A DNA stretch of 64,000 nt, from NCBI RefSeq assembly GCF_900167205.1, contig NZ_FUWW01000006.1:1-64000 (forward strand). Reading direction: 5' to 3'. Origin of the DNA: Eubacterium coprostanoligenes (lineage in GTDB: Bacteria > Bacillota > Clostridia > Oscillospirales > Acutalibacteraceae). Position 1 is the stretch's first letter. Each line of letters begins with the position of its first letter. Shown here one piece after another: positions 7,919 to 16,335 of this stretch. A model generated the notes under the pieces. The model saw only the letters and a program-made list of their open reading frames with translations. It ran no database searches and had not been told where the DNA came from. The position numbers were made by a program, and so were the translations under genes.

Positions 7919-9451
7919 TTATTCAATAATTGACTTGCCTGTCATTTCTTCAGGTTGAGGCATAGACATAACCTTGAGCATAGTTGGAACTATATCTGAA
8001 AGTTTGCCACCCTCACGGAGTTTTACATCACCGCAGTTGCAAACGATGAAAGGAACCTCATTTGTTGTGTGAGCTGTGAACGGTGAGCCGTCAGCTTCTT
8101 TCATTTGGTCTGCGTTGCCATGGTCGGCAGTGATGAAAAGAGTTCCGCCATTGTCCATAACAGCCTGATAGAGAGAGCCAACGCACTCATCAACAGCCTC
8201 AACAGCCTTTACTGCTGCATCGAACACGCCTGTGTGGCCAACCATATCGCAGTTTGCAAAGTTGACGATGACAACATCATATTTGCCCGAACGAACAGCC
8301 TCGTTAAGTTTTTCAGAAACGAGATAAGCAGACATTTCAGGCTGTAAATCATAAGTTGCAACCTTTGGTGACGGAATAAGAATTCTGTCCTCTCCCTCGT
8401 TAACGGCTTCAACACCGCCGTTGAAGAAGAAAGTTACATGAGCGTACTTCTCTGTTTCGGCAATACGGAGCTGGGTCATACCGTTATTTGCAAGATATTC
8501 GCCGAATGTATTTTTAAGCGTCTCAGGCTTGAAAGCAACATCAACATTTGGCATTGTTGCATCGTACTGAGTCATACATACATAGTTAACCGGGAAATAC
8601 TTTCTTTCAAATCCTGAAAAATCAGGGTCAACAAAAGTACGAGTAATTTCTCTTGCACGGTCAGGGCGGAAGTTGAAGAACACAACGGAGTCGCCGTCTG
8701 AAATTCTGCCCTCATTTTCAAGAGTTACAGTTGGAAGAATGAACTCATCAGTGAGGTTTTTGCCATCGCCGTCAACAGTTGCGTATGAAGCCTCGATAGC
8801 GGCAACAGGGTCTGTATTCTTGATGCCCTCGCCTAAAACGACTGCGTCATAAGCCTTTTTAACTCTATCCCAGTTATTATCTCTATCCATAGCGTAATAT
8901 CTGCCCATTACAGTAGCAACCTTGCCCACGCCGATTTCGTTCATTTTTTCGATAGCTTCCGCAACATAATCCTTGCCTGAAGTCGGAGGAACATCTCTGC
9001 CGTCCATAATGCAGTGAAGATAAACCTTATCTTGACCCATTCTCTTTGCAAGTTCAACAAGTGCATAAATGTGCTTGTTGTGGCTATGAACACCGCCGTC
9101 GGAAACAAGACCCATAAGGTGAAGTGCCTTGCCTGCATCAATCGACTTTTGAACTGCGTTTTTGAGTGCTTCATTTTCGAAGAACTCGCCGTCATCAATA
9201 GCCTTTGTAATTCTTGTAAGTTCCTGATAAACAACTCTGCCGGCACCCATATTTGTGTGGCCTACTTCAGAGTTGCCCATTTGACCGTCAGGCAAACCTA
9301 CGTCCATACCCGAAGCACCGATATAGGTGTAAGGATATTTTTCCATAAGCATATCGAGATTTGGCTTTTTAGCCGCCGCAACAGCGTTGCCAAAATCACT
9401 TTTATTGTGGCCGAAGCCGTCCATTATACAAAGCACATTGGTTTTTTTCAT
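7919..9451 (-). CDS. gpmI: 2,3-bisphosphoglycerate-independent phosphoglycerate mutase
   Basis: Interconverts 3- and 2-phosphoglycerate through a phosphoserine intermediate using two Mn ions. The protein is 510 aa, the family norm, from the ATG at 9451 that follows AAGGAG. Seen motifs: N-terminal CIMDGFGHNK metal site, catalytic serine in GQMGNSEVGHTNMGAGR (about residue 62), HCIMDGRDVPP, FFNFRPDRAREI, and the second metal site in FITADHGNAD. It lies downstream of tpiA and pgk in a lower-glycolysis block, separated from tpiA by repeat-like sequence. Confidence 0.97.
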   Translation of the reverse strand: MKKTNVLCIMDGFGHNKSDFGNAVAAAKKPNLDMLMEKYPYTYIGASGMDVGLPDGQMGNSEVGHTNMGAGRVVYQELTRITKAIDDGEFFENEALKNAVQKSIDAGKALHLMGLVSDGGVHSHNKHIYALVELAKRMGQDKVYLHCIMDGRDVPPTSGKDYVAEAIEKMNEIGVGKVATVMGRYYAMDRDNNWDRVKKAYDAVVLGEGIKNTDPVAAIEASYATVDGDGKNLTDEFILPTVTLENEGRISDGDSVVFFNFRPDRAREITRTFVDPDFSGFERKYFPVNYVCMTQYDATMPNVDVAFKPETLKNTFGEYLANNGMTQLRIAETEKYAHVTFFFNGGVEAVNEGEDRILIPSPKVATYDLQPEMSAYLVSEKLNEAVRSGKYDVVIVNFANCDMVGHTGVFDAAVKAVEAVDECVGSLYQAVMDNGGTLFITADHGNADQMKEADGSPFTAHTTNEVPFIVCNCGDVKLREGGKLSDIVPTMLKVMSMPQPEEMTGKSIIE

Positions 9452-9483
9452 AAATAATCTCCTTGGTTTGAAATTTGAGGCGT

Positions 9484-9570
9484 TAGGAAACAAACCCCTC
9501 GGTCGTGCAAAAACACGACAGTTTACCTTATAAATAAGGGGCGCCTAATTAAAGGTCGCCCCTACGATTA
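9484..9570. repeat. palindromic repeat, diverged copy between tpiA and gpmI
   Basis: ACCCCTCGGTCGTGC-AAAAACACGAC matches module A with changes, followed by a GGGGCG...CGCCCC hairpin in place of the usual second hairpin. It sits in the intergenic space of the glycolytic genes. Confidence 0.65.
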
Positions 9571-9594
9571 GGCGATACCGCCTGCAAAAATATT

Positions 9595-10362
9595 TTATTT
9601 TGAAGCTGCCTTTACGATTACAGAGAAATCGTGAGCCTTAAGTGAAGCGCCACCGATAAGACCGCCGTCAACATTCTCCTTTGATGTAAGTTCATCGGCA
9701 TTGCCTGCGTTCATTGAACCGCCGTACTGAATTGTAACACCCTGTGCGGCATCGTCGCCATAAGCCTCTGCGATAGCTGCACGAACAAAGCCGTTGCCCT
9801 CATCAGCCTGGTCAGCAGTTGCTGTTACGCCTGTGCCGATTGCCCATACAGGCTCGTAAGCGATAACAACATTCTTGAGTTGTTCTGCTGTTACATTTGT
9901 GAGAGCCATCTTTGTTTGGAACTTCAAGAGAGTTTCTGTGTAGCCAAGTTCTCTCTGCTCAAGAGTTTCACCAACGCAAACGATTGGCTTGAGGCCTTTT
10001 TCAAGAGCCTTGAGTGTGCGGAGGTTAACAGTTTGGTCTGTTTCGCCAAAGTATGTTCTTCTTTCGCTATGACCGATAACAACATATTCAACACCGAGTT
10101 CGTTGAGCATATCTGCCGAAACTTCACCTGTGAAAGCACCGCTGTCCTTAAAGTGAACATTCTCTGCACCGATTTTGATATTTGAACCCTTTGCTGCCTC
10201 AACTGCTGCAGGGATGTCTACGAATGGTACGCAAAGTACAACTTCGCAATCTGCATCTGCAACAAGTGGTTTCATTTCGTTAATCAAAGCTGTTGTCTGT
10301 GCCGGAGTGTTGTTCATCTTCCAGTTGCCGGCAATGATAGCTTTTCTCTTTGCTTTATTCAT
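9595..10362 (-). CDS. tpiA: triosephosphate isomerase
   Basis: Interconverts dihydroxyacetone phosphate and glyceraldehyde 3-phosphate. The 255-aa TIM barrel shows AGNWKMN near the start, the electrophilic histidine in VIGHSERR (about residue 98), the catalytic glutamate in AYEPVWAIGTG (about residue 170) and the phosphate-binding IQYGGSMNAGN and GLIGGASL loops. It begins 73 nt after pgk, with a small GCCTCC/GGAGGC hairpin in between. Confidence 0.98.
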   Translation of the reverse strand: MNKAKRKAIIAGNWKMNNTPAQTTALINEMKPLVADADCEVVLCVPFVDIPAAVEAAKGSNIKIGAENVHFKDSGAFTGEVSADMLNELGVEYVVIGHSERRTYFGETDQTVNLRTLKALEKGLKPIVCVGETLEQRELGYTETLLKFQTKMALTNVTAEQLKNVVIAYEPVWAIGTGVTATADQADEGNGFVRAAIAEAYGDDAAQGVTIQYGGSMNAGNADELTSKENVDGGLIGGASLKAHDFSVIVKAASK

Positions 10363-10397
10363 TATAATTACCTCTTATTTATTACAATTGTATTATA

Positions 10398-10416
10398 GGC
10401 AACCCGCCTCCCAAAA
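10398..10416 (-). other. small hairpin between pgk and tpiA
   Basis: GCCTCC-TTTTG-GGAGGC stem-loop without a T-run. It may be an mRNA processing or stability element inside the glycolytic transcript, or a trimmed copy of the nearby palindromic repeats. Confidence 0.4.
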
Positions 10417-10435
10417 GGAGGCAGATTGTTGTTTA

Positions 10436-11632
10436 TTATTTATCCTGAAGTGCTGCGATACCAGGAAGTTCTTTACCTTCAAGGAATTCAAGTGAAGCGC
10501 CACCGCCTGTTGAGATGTGGCTCATCTTGTCAGCGAAGCCGAGCTTTGTTACAGCTGCAACCGAGTCGCCGCCGCCGATGATTGAAACTGCGCCTGACTC
10601 TGCAACAGCGTTTGCTACTGCGATTGTACCTGCTGCAAAGTTATCCCATTCGGATACGCCCATAGGACCGTTCCAAATTACTGTACCTGCACCCTTGATA
10701 GCGTCAACGAAAACTTCCATTGACTTCGGACCGATATCAAGACCCATCCAGCCGTCAGGGATTTCATCAGAGCTAACAATCTTTGCTTCTGTGTCAGCAG
10801 CATACTCTCTGCCAACCTTGTTATCAACAGGGATAAGGAACTTAACGCCCTTTGCCTCTGCGTCAGCCATCATTTGACCTGCTTTTTCAACCCAGTCAGC
10901 CTCAAGAATAGAGTCGCCGATTGAGTGACCGAGGTACTTCATAAATGTATAAGCCATACCACCGCCGATGATGATAGTATCGCACTTGTCGATAAGGTTT
11001 GAAATTACGCCGATCTTATCAGAAACCTTTGCACCGCCGAGGATTGCAACGAGAGGTCTCTTTGGATTTGCGAGAGCGCCACCCATAAACTTGATTTCCT
11101 TTTGGATGAGGAAACCGCAAACAGCAGGAAGATAAGCCGCAACGCCTGTTGTTGAGCAGTGTGCTCTGTGAGCTGTACCGAATGCGTCGTTAACAAAGAT
11201 GTCTGCAAGAGAAGCAAGCTCTTTTGAGAAGTTCTCTTCGTTCTTTGTTTCTTCTTTTCTGTATCTTACATTTTCAAGAAGCATAACCTCGCCGTCTTTA
11301 AGCTCTGATGCAATTCTCTTTGCATTTTCGCCTACAACTTCAGGGTCTTCTGCAAGTTTAACCTCTGTGCCGAGATACTCGGAGAGCTTCTTTGCAACAG
11401 GAGCAAGGCTGAACTCAGGCTTGTATTCTCCCTTTGGTCTGCCAAGGTGTGAGCAAAGGATAACCTTTGCACCGTGCTCCATCAAATACTTGATTGTTGG
11501 CAAAGCTGCAACAATTCTCTTATCATTTGTGATTTCGCCGTCCATAAGAGGAACATTGAAGTCACAACGGGCAAGAACTCTTTTGCCCTTTACATCAATA
11601 TCTTCAATAGTCTTTTTGTTAAGTGCTTCCAT
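10436..11632 (-). CDS. pgk: phosphoglycerate kinase
   Basis: Transfers phosphate from 1,3-bisphosphoglycerate to ADP, making ATP. 398 aa, standard length. Motifs: [13 protein letters not shown] at the N-terminus, substrate-binding HLGRPKG and the C-terminal nucleotide domain with VIWNGPMGV and [17 protein letters not shown] precedes the ATG. First gene of the pgk-tpiA-gpmI group; gapA is not in the window. Confidence 0.98.
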   Translation of the reverse strand: MEALNKKTIEDIDVKGKRVLARCDFNVPLMDGEITNDKRIVAALPTIKYLMEHGAKVILCSHLGRPKGEYKPEFSLAPVAKKLSEYLGTEVKLAEDPEVVGENAKRIASELKDGEVMLLENVRYRKEETKNEENFSKELASLADIFVNDAFGTAHRAHCSTTGVAAYLPAVCGFLIQKEIKFMGGALANPKRPLVAILGGAKVSDKIGVISNLIDKCDTIIIGGGMAYTFMKYLGHSIGDSILEADWVEKAGQMMADAEAKGVKFLIPVDNKVGREYAADTEAKIVSSDEIPDGWMGLDIGPKSMEVFVDAIKGAGTVIWNGPMGVSEWDNFAAGTIAVANAVAESGAVSIIGGGDSVAAVTKLGFADKMSHISTGGGASLEFLEGKELPGIAALQDK

Positions 11633-11707
11633 AATAAATCTCCTTTATGAATTTTTAACAATAACATTATACAGTATCTTAATTGATAAATCAATAATAA
11701 ATGTTAA

Positions 11708-12649
11708 TTATTTAACAAATTCTGTTGTAACCTTTACAATGTTCTCGGCTGAAAGACCAAACTGCTTGAGAAGATCCTTTGCAGGGCCTGAATGACCGAA
11801 TTCGTCATTAACACCGATACGCTTTACAGGAGTTGGACATTTTTCCGAAAGGCATGAGCAAACAGCCTCGCCCAAACCGCCGATAATGTTATGCTCTTCA
11901 ACTGTTACAACCTTGCCTGTCTTCTTTGCAGAAGCAACGATGAGTTCGTCATCAAGAGGCTTGATTGTGGCAATGTTGATGATTTCTGCATCAATGCCGT
12001 TTTCTGCAAGAGTTTTGCCTGCTTCGATAGCCTCGGCAACCATAAGACCGTTTGCAATGATTGTTACATCCTTGCCCTCTTTAATGATTTCGCCCTTACC
12101 GATTTCAAACTTATAGCTGTCATCGTGGAACACAGGAACAGCAAGTCTGCCAAATCTCAAATATACAGGACCTTCGTATTCATAAGCAGCCTTAACAGCC
12201 TGCTTTGCTTCAACATCATCAGCCGGACAAATAACAACCATACCCGGAATAGAACGCATAAGAGCGAAATCCTCGCAACACTGATGGCTTGCGCCGTCCT
12301 CACCAACAGAAATACCTGCGTGAGTTGCACCGATTTTTACATTAAGATGCGGATAGCCGATTGAGTTGCGAACCTGCTCAAAGGCTCTGCCTGCTGCGAA
12401 CATGGCAAATGATGAAGCAAACGGAACAAGTCCCATAGTGCTCATACCTGCTGCGGCACAAATCATATTTGCTTCTGCGATACCGCAGTTGAAGTGTCTG
12501 TCAGGATATTCCTTTTTGAAAATTCCTGTTTTTGTAGCAGCCGCAAGGTCGGCGTCAAGAACAACGAGTTTATCTGCTCCGCCTGCTGCAAGCTCTTTAA
12601 GTGCGTTACCGTAGCTGTCACGGGTAGCAATACATTTTACTTCGCTCAT
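11708..12649 (-). CDS. transketolase, C-terminal subunit
   Basis: The pyrimidine-binding and C-terminal domains of a split transketolase, 313 aa. Visible features are CGIAEANMICAAAGM (the TPP-contacting glutamate) and the C-terminal domain with VVTVEEHNIIGGLGEAV. Its ATG is 2 nt after the stop of the N-terminal subunit and its GGAGG lies inside that gene, so the two halves are translationally linked. It moves two-carbon units between sugar phosphates, feeding pentoses from triose phosphates made next door. Confidence 0.95.
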   Translation of the reverse strand: MSEVKCIATRDSYGNALKELAAGGADKLVVLDADLAAATKTGIFKKEYPDRHFNCGIAEANMICAAAGMSTMGLVPFASSFAMFAAGRAFEQVRNSIGYPHLNVKIGATHAGISVGEDGASHQCCEDFALMRSIPGMVVICPADDVEAKQAVKAAYEYEGPVYLRFGRLAVPVFHDDSYKFEIGKGEIIKEGKDVTIIANGLMVAEAIEAGKTLAENGIDAEIINIATIKPLDDELIVASAKKTGKVVTVEEHNIIGGLGEAVCSCLSEKCPTPVKRIGVNDEFGHSGPAKDLLKQFGLSAENIVKVTTEFVK

Positions 12650-12651
12650 AC

Positions 12652-13491
12652 TTACGCCTCCAATTCTGCCAACTTGGCATTCAATTCTGCCATTGCAATG
12701 TTATATTCTTCTTCGTTTGGAGCTTTGCCGTGCCAACCAACTTGATTTTCCATATAAGAAACGCCTTTGCCCTTAACAGTTTTCATAATAATTGCAAAAG
12801 GCTTGTTTGACTTGTGGAAAGCGTCAAATGCTTTTTCAAGATCGTCAAAATCGTTGCCGTCAATAGTGATAACATCAAAGCCGAAAGCCTTAACCTTTTC
12901 GTCAATAGGCTCTGCCGACATAACCTCACTGCAAGGACCGTCAATTTGAAGTCCGTTGCAGTCAATAATGATGCAGAGATTATCAAGCTTGTACTGATGA
13001 GCAAACATCATAGCTTCCCAAACCTGACCTTCTTCGATTTCACCGTCACCAAGAACAGAATAAACATTGACATCCTTGCCGAGGAACTTTGCGCCCTTTG
13101 CCATACCGACAGCAACGCTGATACCCTGACCGAGAGAGCCTGTGCTCATATCAATACCGGGAACAGTATTCATATTTGGGTGACCCTGAAGATAAGAATC
13201 AATGTGACGGAGAGTTTTTAAATCTTCAACCGGGAAAAAGCCTTTGTATGCAAGTGCGGCATACAAGCCCGGTGCACAGTGACCCTTTGAAAGAACTAGC
13301 CTGTCTCTATCGTCCCACTTTGGTTCTTTAGGGTTAACTCTCATCTCTTTTTCATAAAGATAAGCAAAAACATCTGCCGCTGAAAGCGAACCGCCCGGAT
13401 GTCCTGCTTTTGCATTGTAAGTGCCTTCGATTATGCCCATACGGATTTTTGTGGCATAAATCTCAAGCTCTTTTTTACATAATGAATCCAT
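12652..13491 (-). CDS. transketolase, N-terminal subunit
   Basis: The TPP pyrophosphate-binding half of a split transketolase, 279 aa. It has the AGHPGGSLSAADVFAYLY motif near residue 30, SKGHCAPGLYAAL, and the TPP/Mg motif GDGEIEEGQVWEA...IIIDCNGLQIDG (about residues 150-185). AAGGAG is upstream of the ATG. The split organisation is common in Clostridia. Confidence 0.95.
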   Translation of the reverse strand: MDSLCKKELEIYATKIRMGIIEGTYNAKAGHPGGSLSAADVFAYLYEKEMRVNPKEPKWDDRDRLVLSKGHCAPGLYAALAYKGFFPVEDLKTLRHIDSYLQGHPNMNTVPGIDMSTGSLGQGISVAVGMAKGAKFLGKDVNVYSVLGDGEIEEGQVWEAMMFAHQYKLDNLCIIIDCNGLQIDGPCSEVMSAEPIDEKVKAFGFDVITIDGNDFDDLEKAFDAFHKSNKPFAIIMKTVKGKGVSYMENQVGWHGKAPNEEEYNIAMAELNAKLAELEA

Positions 13492-13534
13492 AAAAAAGCT
13501 CCTTTGCTAATTATCTGATTTTATTTTCCCTTTT

Positions 13535-13563
13535 ATTGTAACAAATAATTGTTAAATGTGCAA
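13535..13563 (-). promoter_or_regulatory. promoter of transketolase genes
   Basis: TTGCAC (13558-13563), 17-nt spacer, TACAAT (13535-13540) on the minus strand, upstream of the N-terminal subunit. Confidence 0.6.
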
Positions 13564-13634
13564 GAGAAAAGCGACGGATGGTAACCATATTGTAATCTTT
13601 TATATAACGATGTTAATTTTGTACAAATATCATA

Positions 13635-13663
13635 TTGATTTATACTCCTAATATGTGTATAAT
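13635..13663 (+). promoter_or_regulatory. promoter of the membrane glycosyltransferase pair
   Basis: TTGATT (13635-13640), 17-nt spacer, TATAAT (13658-13663) on the plus strand, divergent from the transketolase promoter. Confidence 0.7.
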
Positions 13664-13695
13664 TAACATTAAAGACATATATGCAAGGAGATAAC

Positions 13696-15276
13696 ATGGG
13701 ACAGCAGTTAACCGAAGCGAAAGACAAGCAACTTTCCGAAAAGATTTTAAAAATAATAAACAAGGTCGTAATGTTTTTGCCTTTTTTATCATTGTTTATG
13801 ATGAACTGGAGAACAGACTCTGACACATACTGGATTATCAAAACAGGTGAATACATCTGTAAAAACGGAATTCCGACAAAAGATTTTCTCACATTCCACA
13901 CAAATATGGACCTTGTTGTTCAACAATGGCTTTCGGATATAATATTCTACAAGCTATACAGCCTTATGGGCTTTTTAGGTCCGATATTGCTTGTGTTGGT
14001 AATGTACACGGTTTTTCTTCTTTTGTTCAGAAAGCTGTGCCTTGAAATTTCCAACAAGCCAATAGTGGCAAGCGTTGCAACCTTTATTGCAGGAACTGCT
14101 ATGCCGGCTTTTATGGTTACAAGACCGCAGATTTTTACATACTCAATTATCCTAATTGAGCTTATCTGTCTTGAAAAATTTATCAAAGACGGAAAATACA
14201 AGCACTTGTGCGTATTGCCTATCCTGTCCGTACTTGTTGTAAATTTGCACGCATCTATGTGGACAATGCTGTTCATTGTGCTTTTGCCGTTTTTAGCAAA
14301 TGCACTGCCTATAAAAATCAAAGGCAAGTCCATAGCTTGTTGCAAGATTATGCCTCTTCTCATCACAGCAGTTATTATGGCAGTTTTCGGTCTTATAACA
14401 CCTTATGGAGTAAAGGGCTTAACCTTTATTTTCACAACATCTGTTGGTGATAAAGTAAACAATTTGATAGGCGAACTCAATCCGCTCACTTTCTCATTTG
14501 ACATTTCTGCTATTTCGGACTGGATGGAATTATTTGCAATTCTCTGCATTTATCTATTCTACAAAAAAGGCAAAACAAACATCAGATATGTTTTGCTTAC
14601 TGCGGGCACTGCGATTATGATGCTTATGTACATCAAATTGACACCTTATTTCATCATTTGTGCTATACCTTCAACCCTCAAATATATTGACAACATCGAC
14701 TTCCGTGGTATTTTTGAAAACTTAATAAAAAAAGACCAAGAAGCAAACAAAAACAAAAATAAGAAAGAATCAAAAGGACTTATCAAAGCCACAGTCGCAC
14801 TTATATTTGTATTCATAGTTTTAATTGTGGGCACTCTTGGAAGCGGAATGTACAACGAAGCATCAAATTATGTAAAATATAACGGAACAAACAAATCAAT
14901 GCAACGACTTGACACTGCAATTGATGCAATGCAAAATGACATTGACGAAAACAATGTTACCGATTTAAGATTATTTAACGGTTTCAATGTCGGTGGCTAT
15001 CTTGAATTCAAAGGCTACACCACATATATAGATGCCCGTGCAGATTCGTTTATAGAAGAAGCCAATCACGATTTTGACTATCTTACAGAATATTTTAAAG
15101 TTGTTGACGGTAAAAAGAATTACAAAAAAGTGTTTAACAAATACAATTTCAATTATGCTTTGATTGAAAAGAAATCCGAAAAGCCGTTATATGTCAATCT
15201 CAAAAATGACAATAATTACGAACTTATATTCAAAAACAAAGAATATGCGGTGTTCAAAAAAATAAATCAGAATTAG
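13696..15276 (+). CDS. multi-pass membrane protein, GT-C glycosyltransferase-like
   Basis: 526 aa from the ATG at 13696, which has AAGGAG 5 nt upstream (an upstream in-frame ATG at 13681 overlaps that site). About ten hydrophobic segments follow a short cytoplasmic N-terminus. The first outside loop carries TDSDTYWIIKTGEYI and GIPTKDFLTFH...QQWLSDIIFY, the pattern of a GT-C-like family with an acidic pair after the first helix. The C-terminal ~130 residues after the last helix are soluble and probably external. It precedes a GT2 enzyme by 10 nt, so it may use a polyprenyl-linked sugar made by that partner. Acceptor unknown. Confidence 0.65.
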   Translation: MGQQLTEAKDKQLSEKILKIINKVVMFLPFLSLFMMNWRTDSDTYWIIKTGEYICKNGIPTKDFLTFHTNMDLVVQQWLSDIIFYKLYSLMGFLGPILLVLVMYTVFLLLFRKLCLEISNKPIVASVATFIAGTAMPAFMVTRPQIFTYSIILIELICLEKFIKDGKYKHLCVLPILSVLVVNLHASMWTMLFIVLLPFLANALPIKIKGKSIACCKIMPLLITAVIMAVFGLITPYGVKGLTFIFTTSVGDKVNNLIGELNPLTFSFDISAISDWMELFAILCIYLFYKKGKTNIRYVLLTAGTAIMMLMYIKLTPYFIICAIPSTLKYIDNIDFRGIFENLIKKDQEANKNKNKKESKGLIKATVALIFVFIVLIVGTLGSGMYNEASNYVKYNGTNKSMQRLDTAIDAMQNDIDENNVTDLRLFNGFNVGGYLEFKGYTTYIDARADSFIEEANHDFDYLTEYFKVVDGKKNYKKVFNKYNFNYALIEKKSEKPLYVNLKNDNNYELIFKNKEYAVFKKINQN

Positions 15277-15286
15277 GAAATAAACA

Positions 15287-16219
15287 ATGAAAACAGCAGT
15301 AATTATACCATGCTACAACGAAGCAAAAACAATTGAAAGAGTAATAAAGGACTTTCGTGAACACTTGCCACACGCAGATATATATGTCTATGACAACAAC
15401 TCAACTGACGGCACATATGAAATTGCAAAAAATGCCGGTGCAATAGTCAGGAAAGAAGTTCGTCAAGGCAAGGGTAATGTTGTGCGCTCAATGTTCAGAG
15501 ATATTGAGGCAGATTGCTACATTATGGCAGACGGCGACAACACCTACCCTGCATCGTTTGCACCTGTTCTTGAAAAAGAGGTTCTCGAGGGCAGAGCCGA
15601 TATGGCAGTCGGCGACCGATTGAGTTCTACATATTTTGAAATGAACAAGCGCCGTTTTCACAATTTCGGAAATGTTCTTGTTAAAGATATGATCAACTTC
15701 CTTTTCCACTCGAAAATCAACGATGTAATGAGCGGAGCAAGAGCGTTCAGCCGTGACTTTGCAAAGTCATTCCCTGTTCTGTGCAAAGGCTTTGAAATTG
15801 AAACAGAAATGACAATATTTGCACTTGATAACAATTTCAGAATTGTTGAAATTCCTATTGATTACCAAGACCGTGAGGAAGGCAGTGAAAGCAAACTCAA
15901 CACATACTCGGACGGTTTCAAGGTGCTCAAAACCATCGGCATGCTGTTCAGAGATACAAAGCCTCTCACATTTTTCTCAATCATTTCTGCGATACTTATG
16001 GCAGTTGCAATCGCTTTCTTCATCCCTGTCTTTGTGGAATATATCGAAACAGGATTAGTTCCGAGAATTCCGACTTTCCTTGCGTCCGTTACATTAGGCA
16101 TTGTGTCGGGAATGAATTTCTTTGCGGGAATTGTGCTGTCGGTTCTCCGAAAACAACACAGACAAGTATTCGAAACAAACCTCAATATAATCAGAATGCT
16201 TGACAAAAACGATAAATAA
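15287..16219 (+). CDS. glycosyltransferase family 2, polyprenyl-phosphate sugar transferase-like
   Basis: 310 aa. The GT-A domain (residues 1-210) has VIIPCYNEAKTIERV at the start, VYDNNSTDGT, and YIMADGDNTYPA carrying the DxD-type metal motif; VMSGARAFSRDF is the acceptor-loop region typical of DPM1-like enzymes. Two membrane helices at the C-terminus (about 228-252 and 262-286) anchor it. It likely moves a sugar from a nucleotide donor to a lipid phosphate for the GT-C-like neighbour. Translated from an ATG 10 nt after the upstream gene. Confidence 0.88.
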   Translation: MKTAVIIPCYNEAKTIERVIKDFREHLPHADIYVYDNNSTDGTYEIAKNAGAIVRKEVRQGKGNVVRSMFRDIEADCYIMADGDNTYPASFAPVLEKEVLEGRADMAVGDRLSSTYFEMNKRRFHNFGNVLVKDMINFLFHSKINDVMSGARAFSRDFAKSFPVLCKGFEIETEMTIFALDNNFRIVEIPIDYQDREEGSESKLNTYSDGFKVLKTIGMLFRDTKPLTFFSIISAILMAVAIAFFIPVFVEYIETGLVPRIPTFLASVTLGIVSGMNFFAGIVLSVLRKQHRQVFETNLNIIRMLDKNDK

Positions 16220-16236
16220 AAAACAAAACAAATTAA

Positions 16237-16275
16237 GGTCACAACCGAGGCGCACTTCGATTGTGACCCTTTTTA
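16237..16275 (+). terminator. terminator of the glycosyltransferase pair
   Basis: GGTCACAA and TTGTGACC arms followed by CTTTTTATTAT on the plus strand. Confidence 0.85.
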
Positions 16276-16285
16276 TTATACAAAA

Positions 16286-16311
16286 AGAGGATAAGCCAAA
16301 ACTTATCCTCT
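16286..16311 (-). terminator. terminator of pckG
   Basis: AGAGGATAAG and CTTATCCTCT perfect 10-bp arms followed by TTTTTG on the minus strand, 25 nt after the pckG stop. Confidence 0.88.
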
Positions 16312-16335
16312 AATTATTAAATCAACTAATGATAA

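Noticed and set aside
10515-10877. 120-codon plus-strand frame inside pgk, and similar frames opposite rpoA and the ribosomal genes
   Set aside because: Ser/Ile/Pro-rich compositions typical of antisense frames of conserved genes; no ribosome sites.
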